Assembly (NCBI RefSeq): GCF_041821085.1
Contig: NZ_JBGUAZ010000003.1
Span: 434,001 to 498,000, forward strand
DNA from: Natrinema sp. HArc-T2
GTDB taxonomy: Archaea; Halobacteriota; Halobacteria; Halobacteriales; Natrialbaceae
Direction of reading: 5' to 3'
DNA length: 64,000 nt
The notes under the pieces were generated by a model. It saw only the letters and a list, made by a program, of their open reading frames with translations. It searched no databases and was not told the DNA's origin. The translations under genes and the position numbers were made by a program. Positions 42,517 to 50,609 of the stretch are shown here, piece after piece. Each line of letters starts with the position of its first letter. The stretch's first letter is position 1.

Positions 42517-43533
42517 GTGGTGTCGCTGCTTACCGTCTTACTCGAGGACGCACTGCCGCGCGTGCTGACGATCACGCTTCTGATCGGGGTGGGCGTCGGC
42601 CTGGCCAACCTCGCAGTGGAGTACGGCGTGGTCGAACTCGTCGCCCGCGTGGGCCGCTATCTTACGGAGCCAGCGAACCTGCCTCCGGAGGTCGGCACTG
42701 CCGTCCTCACGAACGCGGTCTCGGTGACCGCCGGCTATGGGATGCTCGCGGAGTTTCGCGAGGAGGGGCTGCTCGACGATCAGGCCACGCTGATCGCCAT
42801 CGTCATCAACACCTTCTTCGGCTTCATCCAGCATATTTTCACCTACTACGGCCCCGTTCTCGTCCCGATCCTCGGGTTGCAGGTCGGCCTGATGTACGTC
42901 GGTGCCCGAGCTGGCATCTCGCTTGCTATTACGCTCATCGGCTTGCTCGCCGGGGCTGTCCTCTTGCGGGGAACCGACTACGACGGCGACGCCATCGAGC
43001 CCGATATGCCCGACGAGGACGAAGGCTCGCAGACGACCCGAGAGAAACTCTCCGCTGCCGGGCAGCGTACCTACGAGCGCCTGCGCTTGATCGTTCCCCG
43101 ACTCGCGATCGTCTACTCGCTGGTCTTCGTCGCGCTCGAGTACTCGGATCAGATTCTCGAGTCCGTGGCCCCGGTCCTCGCCGTGTTCGCGTCCGTCGGC
43201 CTCGACGATCCGGGGGTGGTGCTCGAGTCAGTTGCCGGCCTGTTGGGGCTGCCGGGAGCCGCAGTGCCGGTGATCCTCGTCTCACTGGTCGATCCGACGA
43301 CCGGCGCGATCACCGTTGCACCCATGATCGGTGACGTGTTGACGCCCGAGCAGGCGGTGATCACGCTGCTGGTCGGCAGCCTCGTCTCGCTGACGATCGG
43401 GACAGTCAAGCGCTCGATCCCGTTTCAGTTCGGCATCTGGGGGGCGTCGTTCGGGACGAAAGTGATCGTCGTCAACGTCTGTCTCAAGGCTGTGTTCATC
43501 CTCGTCGCGATCGGCGTGTTCTTCGTCGCCTGA
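42517..43533 (+). CDS. Nucleoside-recognition (Gate) domain membrane protein
   Basis: A ~338-residue membrane protein with about nine helices and two 'Gate' domain halves, for example PPEVGTAVLTNAVSVTAGYGML and VPVILVSLVDPTTGAITVAPMIGD, connected by an acidic loop (GDAIEPDMPDEDEG). Relatives are spore-maturation/nucleoside-recognition type proteins of unknown transport role. I favour the GTG at 42517 because it starts at the first helix; a TTG at 42433 would add 28 residues. The TGA stop coincides with the first bases of a repeat element. Confidence 0.75.
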   Translation: MVSLLTVLLEDALPRVLTITLLIGVGVGLANLAVEYGVVELVARVGRYLTEPANLPPEVGTAVLTNAVSVTAGYGMLAEFREEGLLDDQATLIAIVINTFFGFIQHIFTYYGPVLVPILGLQVGLMYVGARAGISLAITLIGLLAGAVLLRGTDYDGDAIEPDMPDEDEGSQTTREKLSAAGQRTYERLRLIVPRLAIVYSLVFVALEYSDQILESVAPVLAVFASVGLDDPGVVLESVAGLLGLPGAAVPVILVSLVDPTTGAITVAPMIGDVLTPEQAVITLLVGSLVSLTIGTVKRSIPFQFGIWGASFGTKVIVVNVCLKAVFILVAIGVFFVA

Positions 43534-43613
43534 TACGGACCTCTGTCAGTCAGTTCCAGTGCAACCGCGACTGCACGGCGGTTACACTGGTACATTGGTA
43601 CAGCAGACCGTAT
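43533..43613. repeat. Palindromic element, family B copy 3
   Basis: Left end TGATACGGACCTCTGTCAGT begins with the TGA stop of the gene at 42517; right end in reverse complement ATACGGTCTGCTGT. Central hairpin AACCGC-gactgcac-GGCGGTT. It lies between convergent gene ends. Confidence 0.8.
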
Positions 43614-43678
43614 GACTGGGATGGTCGGGTGACGTGCTGTGCTGCTGTTCTGTATCTCGAGGGCCGAAAAAATCGATC

Positions 43679-44074
43679 CTATGCGCTCGCCGATGCAGTG
43701 GTCGACAACTGACGGCTGCCGTACGCCCCGGCGAGAGACAGGATCACGATGAGTACACCGGCGACACCGTTGACCCCGACCACCAGCGCGCGGTCAGCGC
43801 CGAGAACGAACGGTGCCGCGACGATCCAGATTCCCAGTACGGCGACGACGGCCGCGATGACGATACTCGGTGATCGGTGCTCGTTGGTTCGGTAGGCCTG
43901 AAACGCCGCGAGAAACGCCACCACCGCGCCAACGAGGACGTTCTGAATCCCCATGAAATCGGTAATCGTGAAGAAGACCGTCGACATCATGACGAACGCG
44001 CCGAGCACCGCCGTCAGCCCGGCGGTTCGCTGGACCAATACTGACGAATCGTCCGCGGATTGTGTTCGGCTCAT
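43679..44074 (-). CDS. SPW-repeat family small membrane protein
   Basis: A 131-residue protein with four membrane helices; a SPSIVIAAVVAVLGIWIVAAPF segment resembles the SPW repeat domain. It starts MSRTQSADDSSVLVQ, with a short polar N-terminus before the first helix. Members are common in haloarchaea, without known function. It is convergent with the nucleoside-recognition gene across a repeat element. Confidence 0.75.
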   Translation of the reverse strand: MSRTQSADDSSVLVQRTAGLTAVLGAFVMMSTVFFTITDFMGIQNVLVGAVVAFLAAFQAYRTNEHRSPSIVIAAVVAVLGIWIVAAPFVLGADRALVVGVNGVAGVLIVILSLAGAYGSRQLSTTASASA

Positions 44075-44901
44075 ACGTGGTTCTGCCATGTGCGCCGTAT
44101 TTAAGGTGTATCTAGACCATCATGTATTTAATACATAATTGTATCTTACTAACCGGGATCTCCCGCAGCGATCACCCGTCACCGAGCGACCGGCGGGCGT
44201 GTCGCACGCGGACCCGGAAGGACGACAATCTTGCGCCCTTATCCAGTCGTGGGCCGCTGATGTGCACCATATTCTCGGGCAGGTAATAGCCTAATATAAC
44301 GGCCCTCCAAGAAAGGGATGCGAGGGGCGGTCGATCTAACCAGATATCCTCGCTGCACCTGGGATCGTTCCACTGCCACCCATCCGGCGACGATCTCGGA
44401 TCATATACAAGCAACCACCATTTGGGCAATGAGTGTGCTTGCGTCGGCCCTTAGCCGGCGTTTCTACGGTGACATCAGCCGCTTACTGGAGCCTGCAGCT
44501 ATCGTCGCCACTGCGGGAGCGCTCGTCGCGCTCGAGGACCTGGCGACGGCCTAGACGACCGTCGGCCCAGCGTCGCAAGCACTCACCACTGCGGTCGTCG
44601 TGTTGCAGTCGGCGAGCTGCCCGTCGGTCGCGTCCCGTCGGCACGCGTACTCGCCGTCGGTCCTCATTTGCATGCTCGGACACACGGCCCTCGAACCCCG
44701 CGTTGGTTCGCCGCACTGAACGGCCCATCTCACCGATGACACGTGTCGATCAGCCAGCCACGACCGGGTGTTCAGACGATGGGTCGACTCGAGAGTTGCA
44801 CACGACGAGTCATGGCTCGTGTGCAGATTCGGGAACCGGATTCTGTCGACGTGCGCAACCCTACTCGGTCAACCCAAGACTGGTAGTCCCCGATCTAAGG
44901 A
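44075..44901. other. Gene-poor stretch with only weak short frames
   Basis: 827 bases without a convincing gene. Short frames on both strands (for example 85 codons at 44172-44429, minus) have no recognisable features, and the plus-strand frame ending near 44554 has one hydrophobic patch. The right half turns AT-rich toward the microprotein at 44902. It may hold decayed genes. Confidence 0.4.
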
Positions 44902-45042
44902 TTAGAAACCAGACAACACCCAACCGTAGTAGTCGGTGAAAATATCTATCGCCCCGTAGGCTACCGCCAAGACCATAGCTGCACAAATCAAGAGGAATAT
45001 CAACACGATAGACACGATATACGTTAGAGTTTCAGAGTCCAT
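44902..45042 (-). CDS. 46-residue single-pass membrane microprotein
   Basis: Frame MDSETLTYIV... has one strong membrane helix (SIVLIFLLICAAMVLAVAYG), a short acidic N-terminus and an aromatic C-terminus (DYYGWVLSGF). A TTTTTTATC box is found 26-33 bases before the ATG, an excellent leaderless promoter, and the codons are not those of a chance GC-rich frame. No homologue is recognised; a small membrane-protein regulator or toxin-like protein is possible. It sits alone in an AT-rich gap. Confidence 0.6.
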   Translation of the reverse strand: MDSETLTYIVSIVLIFLLICAAMVLAVAYGAIDIFTDYYGWVLSGF

Positions 45043-45063
45043 AATACTCGATCAAAGGCTATC

Positions 45064-45072
45064 TGATAAAAA
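45064..45072 (-). promoter_or_regulatory. TATA box of the 46-residue microprotein gene
   Basis: On the minus strand TTTTTTATC lies about 26 bases before the start codon at 45042. Confidence 0.5.
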
Positions 45073-45292
45073 ATGGTGGCAACTCATTTCTGGAATAACC
45101 CCCGTTTATCTGGATCAACTGGAACTCAATGGAGGCGGGGATGGGGCGCTGTAATTTTTTGGCACTGTCGCCTTGACGACCCCGTCCTTGTGCTGCGGGC
45201 CACAACCAAACCTGAACAGTCACCGATAGAATACAAAATGAATTGTTCGTCACTAACGAGGTGTGTCTCGGCAAGATACCTCCCTGCAGCAG

Positions 45293-45700
45293 CTACGTTA
45301 TCGACGCAGACCCCCCTAATCGGGGCGGAAGCTCATTCAGATGGTTATAAACTAATCTAAGAAGAGGTTCGATTTGGTTCCACTCTGGGCCTTGGGTTAT
45401 GGTGTGCTCATCACCATCCCAGCGTACGTACCCCTTCTCTTGAAGCTTCGGAAGGTGCACGTGATGCAGTTCGGCCTGTATGTTTTTCTCCTCAAACGCA
45501 AGACCTGAGACCTGTTGAAGCGGGAGTTCACCGTCATCTCGGCCCCGTTCATAGAGACTGAAAAGTAGCCGACGCCGAATAGGGTTACTTAATGCATCCA
45601 GTACTTCATCAGTTCCTTCATTACGAGAGTGACCAAGCATAGAGTGGTATAACTCAGTTATCCTATGTGAACTTTTCTGATGTTGTATAGAGTTTATCAT
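45293..45700 (-). CDS. DUF7344 winged-helix regulator
   Basis: A 135-residue protein (or 115 if started at the Met encoded at 45640). The winged helix is clear: TDEVLDALSNPIRRRLLFSL, then LPLQQVSG...IQAELHHVHLPKLQEKGYVRWDGDEHTIT. DUF7344-type proteins are abundant haloarchaeal transcription regulators, often near mobile or accessory genes. The basic/charged start and AT-richer codon use fit the accessory character of the 44-46 kb region. Confidence 0.85.
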   Translation of the reverse strand: MINSIQHQKSSHRITELYHSMLGHSRNEGTDEVLDALSNPIRRRLLFSLYERGRDDGELPLQQVSGLAFEEKNIQAELHHVHLPKLQEKGYVRWDGDEHTITQGPEWNQIEPLLRLVYNHLNELPPRLGGSASIT

Positions 45701-46048
45701 AATTCGGTCGGTGTTAACGCTGATACCTGCAATTAGCGATAGATGAGTAGCCTGTAGTGAGCGTCCACTACTTTCGGAGATCGAGTTAGATCGCCTGTTG
45801 CATTCGCACCGTGTATTCAGCAGAGATCAACGAACGTTCTCTTTTTCAAGAGAATTATATTCAGTTAAATTACACGGGTCAATTCATCGAGACCGGGGTC
45901 TATCAGTTTCATTCACCTACCTGCAATAGAATCGCCAAACAGAGTTGCACATCGTAACCTGCACGACTGAAATATTAGACCCGACCGGGAGTGTTCTTTA
46001 TAAGTAACACCCTTCAGTATGCGGGTTTGAAAGAAGTCGATGAGGAAG
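45701..46048. other. AT-rich gene-free stretch
   Basis: About 350 bases between the winged-helix gene and tRNA-Trp. Contains runs such as TTCTCTTTTTCAAG, but I see no gene, tRNA fragment or repeat. It may be the scar of an insertion next to the tRNA gene. Confidence 0.4.
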
Positions 46049-46223
46049 TGGGGTCGGAGGGATTTGAACCCCCGATCTACTGATATCTCCGGTGCGCCTC
46101 GGAACTCCAGAGGGTCATCACACGGACACTGATCAGGTGTCCGATCAGTATATCAGTCTGGAGTTTCGTCCCGGGCGCGTTGCCTCTGGAGTCAGCCGCC
46201 ATGCCTGGCTTGGCCACGACCCC
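46049..46223 (-). tRNA. tRNA-Trp (CCA) with long C/D-box-like intron
   Basis: On the minus strand, acceptor GGGGTCG pairs with CGACCCC, discriminator A at 46049. T arm is GGGGG-TTCAAAT-CCCTC, anticodon loop CTCCAGA with CCA. The intron interrupts after position 37: exons 46186-46223 and 46049-46084, intron 46085-46185 (101 bases). The intron carries GTGATGA (C box) followed by TCTGGAGT, complementary to ACTCCAGA of the anticodon loop, and CTGA motifs (D box). In haloarchaea this intron guides 2'-O-methylation of its own tRNA, and the same is expected here. Confidence 0.95.
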
Positions 46224-46280
46224 TCGACTCTCAGTTGGGGGATCTTACCTAAAGTGGTTTCGATTCGGACCGAAACCGCA

Positions 46281-47195
46281 CTACAGCCACGGGGCCCGAC
46301 CCGCGGTGTCCGTCGTCTCGTCGCCCGGATACGTCTCCGACTCGTCGTCGGCCTCCGCGACCGGGGCCTCGAGCTCGCTCGAGCCCTCGCCGTCCCCACC
46401 GTCGGGCACCGCACTGAGCTTGGCGGCGGCGTTCAGTTCCGCCTCCGGACTCGAGTCCGAGTCGCTCCCGCCGAGCGGCAGGTCGACGGCGAAGACAGCA
46501 GCGACGAGCAACGCGGCCAGCGGGGCCTGTCCGAAGGCCATCCCGAGCAGGGACAGCGGGAGCAGGCCCAGCGCGACGGCGCTGCCGAAGCGGAACCGGT
46601 CGATGTCCATGTAGGTCCGGAGGTAGGGCCCGGTGAGCGCGATCGTCAGCGCGAAGGCGACGCCGATGGCCGCGGCCAGCGTCGCGTTGGCGACGAGGAC
46701 GGGGTCGGTCATCACCTGCACCGTCAGTCCGGACGGATCGACGCTGGCGACCAGCCCCAACCCGATGACGACGACGGGGTTGGGGAGGTAGTCACCGATG
46801 GTCGCGCTGGCGGTTTTGGCCGCGATGGCGGCAATCACCAGCGCTGCAAACCGTTCGAAGATGACGATGTCGACGAGACTCTCGAAAGTCGGCGCGAGCG
46901 CGGCCTGGACGGCTGCCAGCAGGATCAGCGGGACGCCGACGAGCATGACGACCGCCGCCTGCTCGCGGGGGGTGCCGTCCATCTCAGCGAGGATGACGGC
47001 GACGGTCGCGCTCCCGCCGAAGATCAACAGGCCGACCTGAATCGCGCCCAGCGGATCGTCGAGTGCGCCGGCTAAGATCAACGCGGGGAAGACACCGTCG
47101 ACTAACGGGAGCATCATCACTAGCGCGAGCAGTCTCGCGTCACCGCCGACGATGCGCTCCATGCGGAGCGCGACCGGGTGCTGTGACGTACTCAT
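46281..47195 (-). CDS. DUF5794 family membrane protein
   Basis: A 304-residue haloarchaeal protein starting MSTSQHPVALRMERIVGG, with about eight helices (for example LLALVMMLPLVDGVFPALIL, AFGQAPLAALLVAAVFAV) and an acidic Ser-rich C-terminal tail of about 60 residues. The start and first helices match what I recall for DUF5794. Function unknown. It is followed by tRNA-Trp on the same strand. Confidence 0.85.
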   Translation of the reverse strand: MSTSQHPVALRMERIVGGDARLLALVMMLPLVDGVFPALILAGALDDPLGAIQVGLLIFGGSATVAVILAEMDGTPREQAAVVMLVGVPLILLAAVQAALAPTFESLVDIVIFERFAALVIAAIAAKTASATIGDYLPNPVVVIGLGLVASVDPSGLTVQVMTDPVLVANATLAAAIGVAFALTIALTGPYLRTYMDIDRFRFGSAVALGLLPLSLLGMAFGQAPLAALLVAAVFAVDLPLGGSDSDSSPEAELNAAAKLSAVPDGGDGEGSSELEAPVAEADDESETYPGDETTDTAGRAPWL

Positions 47196-47703
47196 CGGTC
47201 AGGGCCGATGGCCGTGACCCGAGGCCAGTGGGCGATAGGAGTGCCGATCCCATACCGATCGGTCCGCACACCGCTCGATCGAGTTGGGTTTCTGGCCATT
47301 CGCTGTGAGTTTCGATGTAAAATTCCCGAACGCAACGGTGGCGACGGAGTCGAAACTCGTCCGGCCAGCAGTTCGGGCGGTGGATGCACTCACAGCGTAC
47401 ATACCACAATTGAGGATGGGATCGTCAATAAACGTTGTGTGAGAGACGGTTTCACGACTTGGTAGTGTTCGGGCGGGATCGGACGGATCCGTACAGAAAC
47501 GAACAGCGATGGCGTGGATGTGTGCACCTGTCGTGGTGATCGTCGTGAGTATCTCCGTCGGACTCGAGCATCGGCGAGGATCCACAACGGGGCACGATGA
47601 CATACTACGTGAGCGGACGAATCGCCCACTGACGGCCTCGATAACCGTTCTCACCCGACTTTTATCTCGCAACGCTTTTCCCCCGGGACACCGGACAGTT
47701 TAC
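47196..47703. other. Long intergenic stretch upstream of guaB
   Basis: About 508 bases between divergent genes. No frame with protein-like content is evident; only the promoter of guaB is recognisable (TTTTATC at 47660-47666). Confidence 0.4.
47660..47666 (+). promoter_or_regulatory. TATA box for guaB
   Basis: TTTTATC is centred about 41 bases before the ATG, predicting a short leader of about 15 bases. Confidence 0.5.
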
Positions 47704-49206
47704 ATGGCGAACGACGTTCCTGAGCACGAGCCCTATTCTTCGAAACTACAGGTACCGGAAGCGCTAACGTTCGACGATGTCCTTCTTCGGCCGAAGGAGA
47801 GCCGCGTCGAACCCGACGACGCCGATCTCACCTCGCACGTCTCGAAAACCGTCGAGGTCTCCGTTCCGATCCTCTCGGCGGCGATGGACACTGTCACCGA
47901 GAGCGGCATGGCGATCGCGATGGCCCGCCACGGCGGGCTCGGCGTCCTCCACCGCAACATGAACGTTGACGAGATGGTCGAGGAAATCGAGCGCGTCAAA
48001 AGCGCCGACGAACTCATCATCCCCCTCGACGACGTCGTCACTGCCGATCCCGAGATGAGCGTCCGCGAGGTCGACAACCTGATGGCCCGCCAGGGCGTCG
48101 GCGGCGCACCCGTCGTCAACACCAACGGTGAGGTCCTGGGGATCATCTCGAGTACGGACATCCGGCCCCACCTCGAGGTCAACGAGGACGACCCGGTGAC
48201 GGAAGCGATGACCGACGAAGTCATCACCGCGCCCGCTGACGTCGACGCTCGCGACGCGTTCGACCTGATGTACGAGCACAAGATCGAGCGCGTGCCGGTC
48301 GTCGACGACGAGAACCTGCTGGTCGGCCTGGTCACGATGCAGGGCATTCTCCAGCGTCGTGAGTATCAGGAGGCAGTTCGCGACGAGGAGGGCCGACTCC
48401 GGCTTGGCGTCGCCGTCAGCCCCTTCGAGCAAGACCGCGCGGAGGCTGCCGACGAGGCCGGCGCGGACGTTCTCTTTATCGACACCGCACACGCGCACAA
48501 CCTGAACGTCATCGAGGGCGCTCGCGAGATCAAGGAGTCCGTCGACGCGGACGTCGTCGTCGGCAACGTCGGCACCCGCGAAGCGGCTGCGGATCTCGTC
48601 GACTTCGCAGACGGGATCAAAGTCGGCATCGGGCCGGGTTCGATCTGTACCACGCGCGTCGTCTCGGGAGCCGGGATGCCCCAGATCACCGCCGTCGCAC
48701 AGGTCGCCGACGTGGCTGCCGAACACGACGTTCCGGTTATCGCAGACGGCGGCATTCGGTACTCCGGCGACGCCATCAAGGCGATCGCCGCCGGGGCTGA
48801 CGCGGTCATGCTTGGCTCCTATTTCGCCGGCACCGACGAGGCACCCGGTCGCGTCGTCACGATGAACGGCAAGAAGTACAAGCAGTACCGCGGCATGGGC
48901 TCGGTCGGCGCGATGAAATCCGGCGACAGCGACCGCTACCTGAAAGACGAACCCGACGAGGACGACGAGTACGTCCCCGAGGGCGTCGAGGCCGCGACGC
49001 CGTACAAGGGCACCCTCAAGTCGGAACTCCACCAGCTCGCCGGCGGCATGCAGTCGGGAATGGGCTACGTCGGTGCTGAAACCATCCCCGAATTCAAGGA
49101 GCGCTCGGAGTTCGTCCGGATCTCCTCGGCCGGACAGGCGGAGAGCCACGCCCACGACGTCGTCATCACCGACGAAGCACCGAACTACTCGCCCGACGGC
49201 GAGTAA
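47704..49206 (+). CDS. guaB: IMP dehydrogenase
   Basis: A 500-residue enzyme that oxidises IMP to XMP with NAD+, the committing step of GMP synthesis. It has the TIM barrel start [14 protein letters not shown] and [21 protein letters not shown], two CBS domains (about 110-230), the catalytic loop [15 protein letters not shown] with the nucleophilic Cys, and the flap [15 protein letters not shown]. The start at 47704 was preferred over a frame opening 195 bases upstream because it matches the family N-terminus. Confidence 0.96.
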   Translation: MANDVPEHEPYSSKLQVPEALTFDDVLLRPKESRVEPDDADLTSHVSKTVEVSVPILSAAMDTVTESGMAIAMARHGGLGVLHRNMNVDEMVEEIERVKSADELIIPLDDVVTADPEMSVREVDNLMARQGVGGAPVVNTNGEVLGIISSTDIRPHLEVNEDDPVTEAMTDEVITAPADVDARDAFDLMYEHKIERVPVVDDENLLVGLVTMQGILQRREYQEAVRDEEGRLRLGVAVSPFEQDRAEAADEAGADVLFIDTAHAHNLNVIEGAREIKESVDADVVVGNVGTREAAADLVDFADGIKVGIGPGSICTTRVVSGAGMPQITAVAQVADVAAEHDVPVIADGGIRYSGDAIKAIAAGADAVMLGSYFAGTDEAPGRVVTMNGKKYKQYRGMGSVGAMKSGDSDRYLKDEPDEDDEYVPEGVEAATPYKGTLKSELHQLAGGMQSGMGYVGAETIPEFKERSEFVRISSAGQAESHAHDVVITDEAPNYSPDGE

Positions 49207-49339
49207 CGACCTGGTCGTTCTGACACAGAGCGACACGAATTCCGTTCGGCAGATTCTTTCGATCGTCGACCCCCGTGAGCGGCTGGACGACTCGGTAGAA
49301 CGACGGCGGAACAGCGACGCCGCGGCAGTGCTCGAGACC

Positions 49340-49951
49340 CTAGATATCTATCTCGGGCGTCGAAAACGCGCCTTCGTCCAGTTCGGCGTCGTACTCTTCC
49401 ATCGCGGTTCGGACGATCGAGAACACACCCTGTTTGCTCCAGCGGGCGGTGTTGATCTCGAGATCGTAAAACGACCGGTCGGCGATGTCGAGGTCGTAGT
49501 ACGACTGGTAGCGGCCGGCTTCGCTGACCTCGCGAACGCGCATCTCCGCCTCGGTCTCGGTGCGATCCTCGATGCGTTCGAGGCGGACTTCCTTGGGTGC
49601 GTCGAGCCAGATCCGCAGATCAGCGCGCTCGCCGGCCAGCCAGCCCGCTAGCCGGGACTCGAGGATGAAGGGTTTGTTAGCCGTGCCCCATTTCTCGGCG
49701 ATCTGCTGGAGGCGCTGGTCTAACGCGCGGTCGATCTCGTCGGATTCGTCGGCTTTCGCTGTGAGTTGGTTTAAGCTCATGTCACGATCCTCGGCGAGTT
49801 CGCGGAAGATGTCGCCGCCGGAGACGTAGGGACAGCCCATCGCGTCGGCGAGGCGTTCACACAGCGTGGTCGCTCCACACCCCGGTGGGCCGGAGACGGT
49901 GATGAAGAGTGTCGTGTCGATTCGGTCGGTCGAACTGTCTGCTGTGGCCAT
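49340..49951 (-). CDS. cmk: Cytidylate kinase family P-loop protein
   Basis: A 203-residue P-loop kinase. SGPPGCGATTLCERLADAMG is the Walker A region, followed by YVSGGDIFRELAEDRD and ESRLAGWLAGERADLRIWLDAP, typical of archaeal CMP kinase-like proteins that phosphorylate (d)CMP. It is slightly longer than the classic archaeal cytidylate kinase, so a related substrate is possible. The ATG at 49951 begins 14 residues inside a longer frame, where family sequence begins. It is convergent with guaB. Confidence 0.88.
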   Translation of the reverse strand: MATADSSTDRIDTTLFITVSGPPGCGATTLCERLADAMGCPYVSGGDIFRELAEDRDMSLNQLTAKADESDEIDRALDQRLQQIAEKWGTANKPFILESRLAGWLAGERADLRIWLDAPKEVRLERIEDRTETEAEMRVREVSEAGRYQSYYDLDIADRSFYDLEINTARWSKQGVFSIVRTAMEEYDAELDEGAFSTPEIDI

Positions 49952-50064
49952 ACGTTGATCAACTCCATCCCCCGTGAAAAGGTTCTGCCTCAACCGACCA
50001 CGAGAGCCAGTCCGGTTCGGTTCGAAGAGTAACGCCTACAGTCGTCCGCCCCCGAACGCCGGAC

Positions 50065-50556
50065 GTGAACCGTCGGACGGTACTTCGAACTGCAGGCGTG
50101 ACCGCAACTATCGGGCTCTCGGGCTGTGTCGAGGCGCTACAGGAACACTACGAGGGGAGCTTCCGGGGGGTGGTTCCGATCGAAATCTATAGCGAGGCCG
50201 AACGACCCTACGACATCACACTCGAGGCCTTCGAGCGGGAGACGAACCGCCAGACCTACGACGAGAGCTTCACGCTCACGGCCGGCCAGCGGGCGACGGC
50301 ACCGCATCTCGACGCGACCGAGCAGCGCTTTCGTGTAACCAAGATCGATCGAGATGATCGCACTCGACAACTCACCAAAGAGGAGTCGATCACGCCGCAG
50401 ACGAGCAGCGTGACCGTTCGGATTACCGACGACGATCTGATACTGGAACTCGACCGTGACGACGGGGGGACTGGATCGGCTGCTGAGTCCGACTCAGTCG
50501 ACTCGAATTCGAGTGACACTGGAACGAGCACCAACGAGTCCGTCGCCGACCGATAA
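50065..50556 (+). CDS. Tat lipoprotein, hypothetical
   Basis: A 163-residue exported protein: GTG start, MNRRTVLRTAGVTATIGLSGC gives a twin-arginine signal and lipobox Cys at 21. The mature part has strand-rich sequence with an Ig-like feel (VVPIEIYSEAERPYDITLEAF, VTVRITDDDLILELD) and ends in a Ser/Asp/Thr-rich tail. I do not recognise the family. It is divergent from the cytidylate-kinase-like gene. Confidence 0.75.
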   Translation: MNRRTVLRTAGVTATIGLSGCVEALQEHYEGSFRGVVPIEIYSEAERPYDITLEAFERETNRQTYDESFTLTAGQRATAPHLDATEQRFRVTKIDRDDRTRQLTKEESITPQTSSVTVRITDDDLILELDRDDGGTGSAAESDSVDSNSSDTGTSTNESVADR

Positions 50557-50609
50557 CGGGTTCCTCGCCGCTATTGTATCGATCGCCATCCGACAGCCGC
50601 AGTGACCGA

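Noticed and set aside
44172..44429. 85-codon minus frame with many Trp (MPKWWLLVYDPRSS...)
   Set aside because: No promoter, no family resemblance and an odd composition; may be a remnant but cannot be supported.
44318..44554. Plus-strand frame ending in a hydrophobic stretch (LLEPAAIVATAGALVALED)
   Set aside because: Only the final 40 residues look protein-like and there is no credible start or neighbour.
45059..45274. 71-codon minus frame upstream of the 46-residue microprotein
   Set aside because: Mixed composition and it overlaps the promoter of the better-supported microprotein.
46049..46280. tRNA-Trp considered as an integration site for an element reaching into 44-46 kb
   Set aside because: No second copy of the tRNA end or integrase is seen; the AT-rich zone alone is not enough.
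47764..49236. 490-codon frame antisense to guaB
   Set aside because: It mirrors the codon pattern of guaB and has no recognisable domains; guaB itself is unquestionable.
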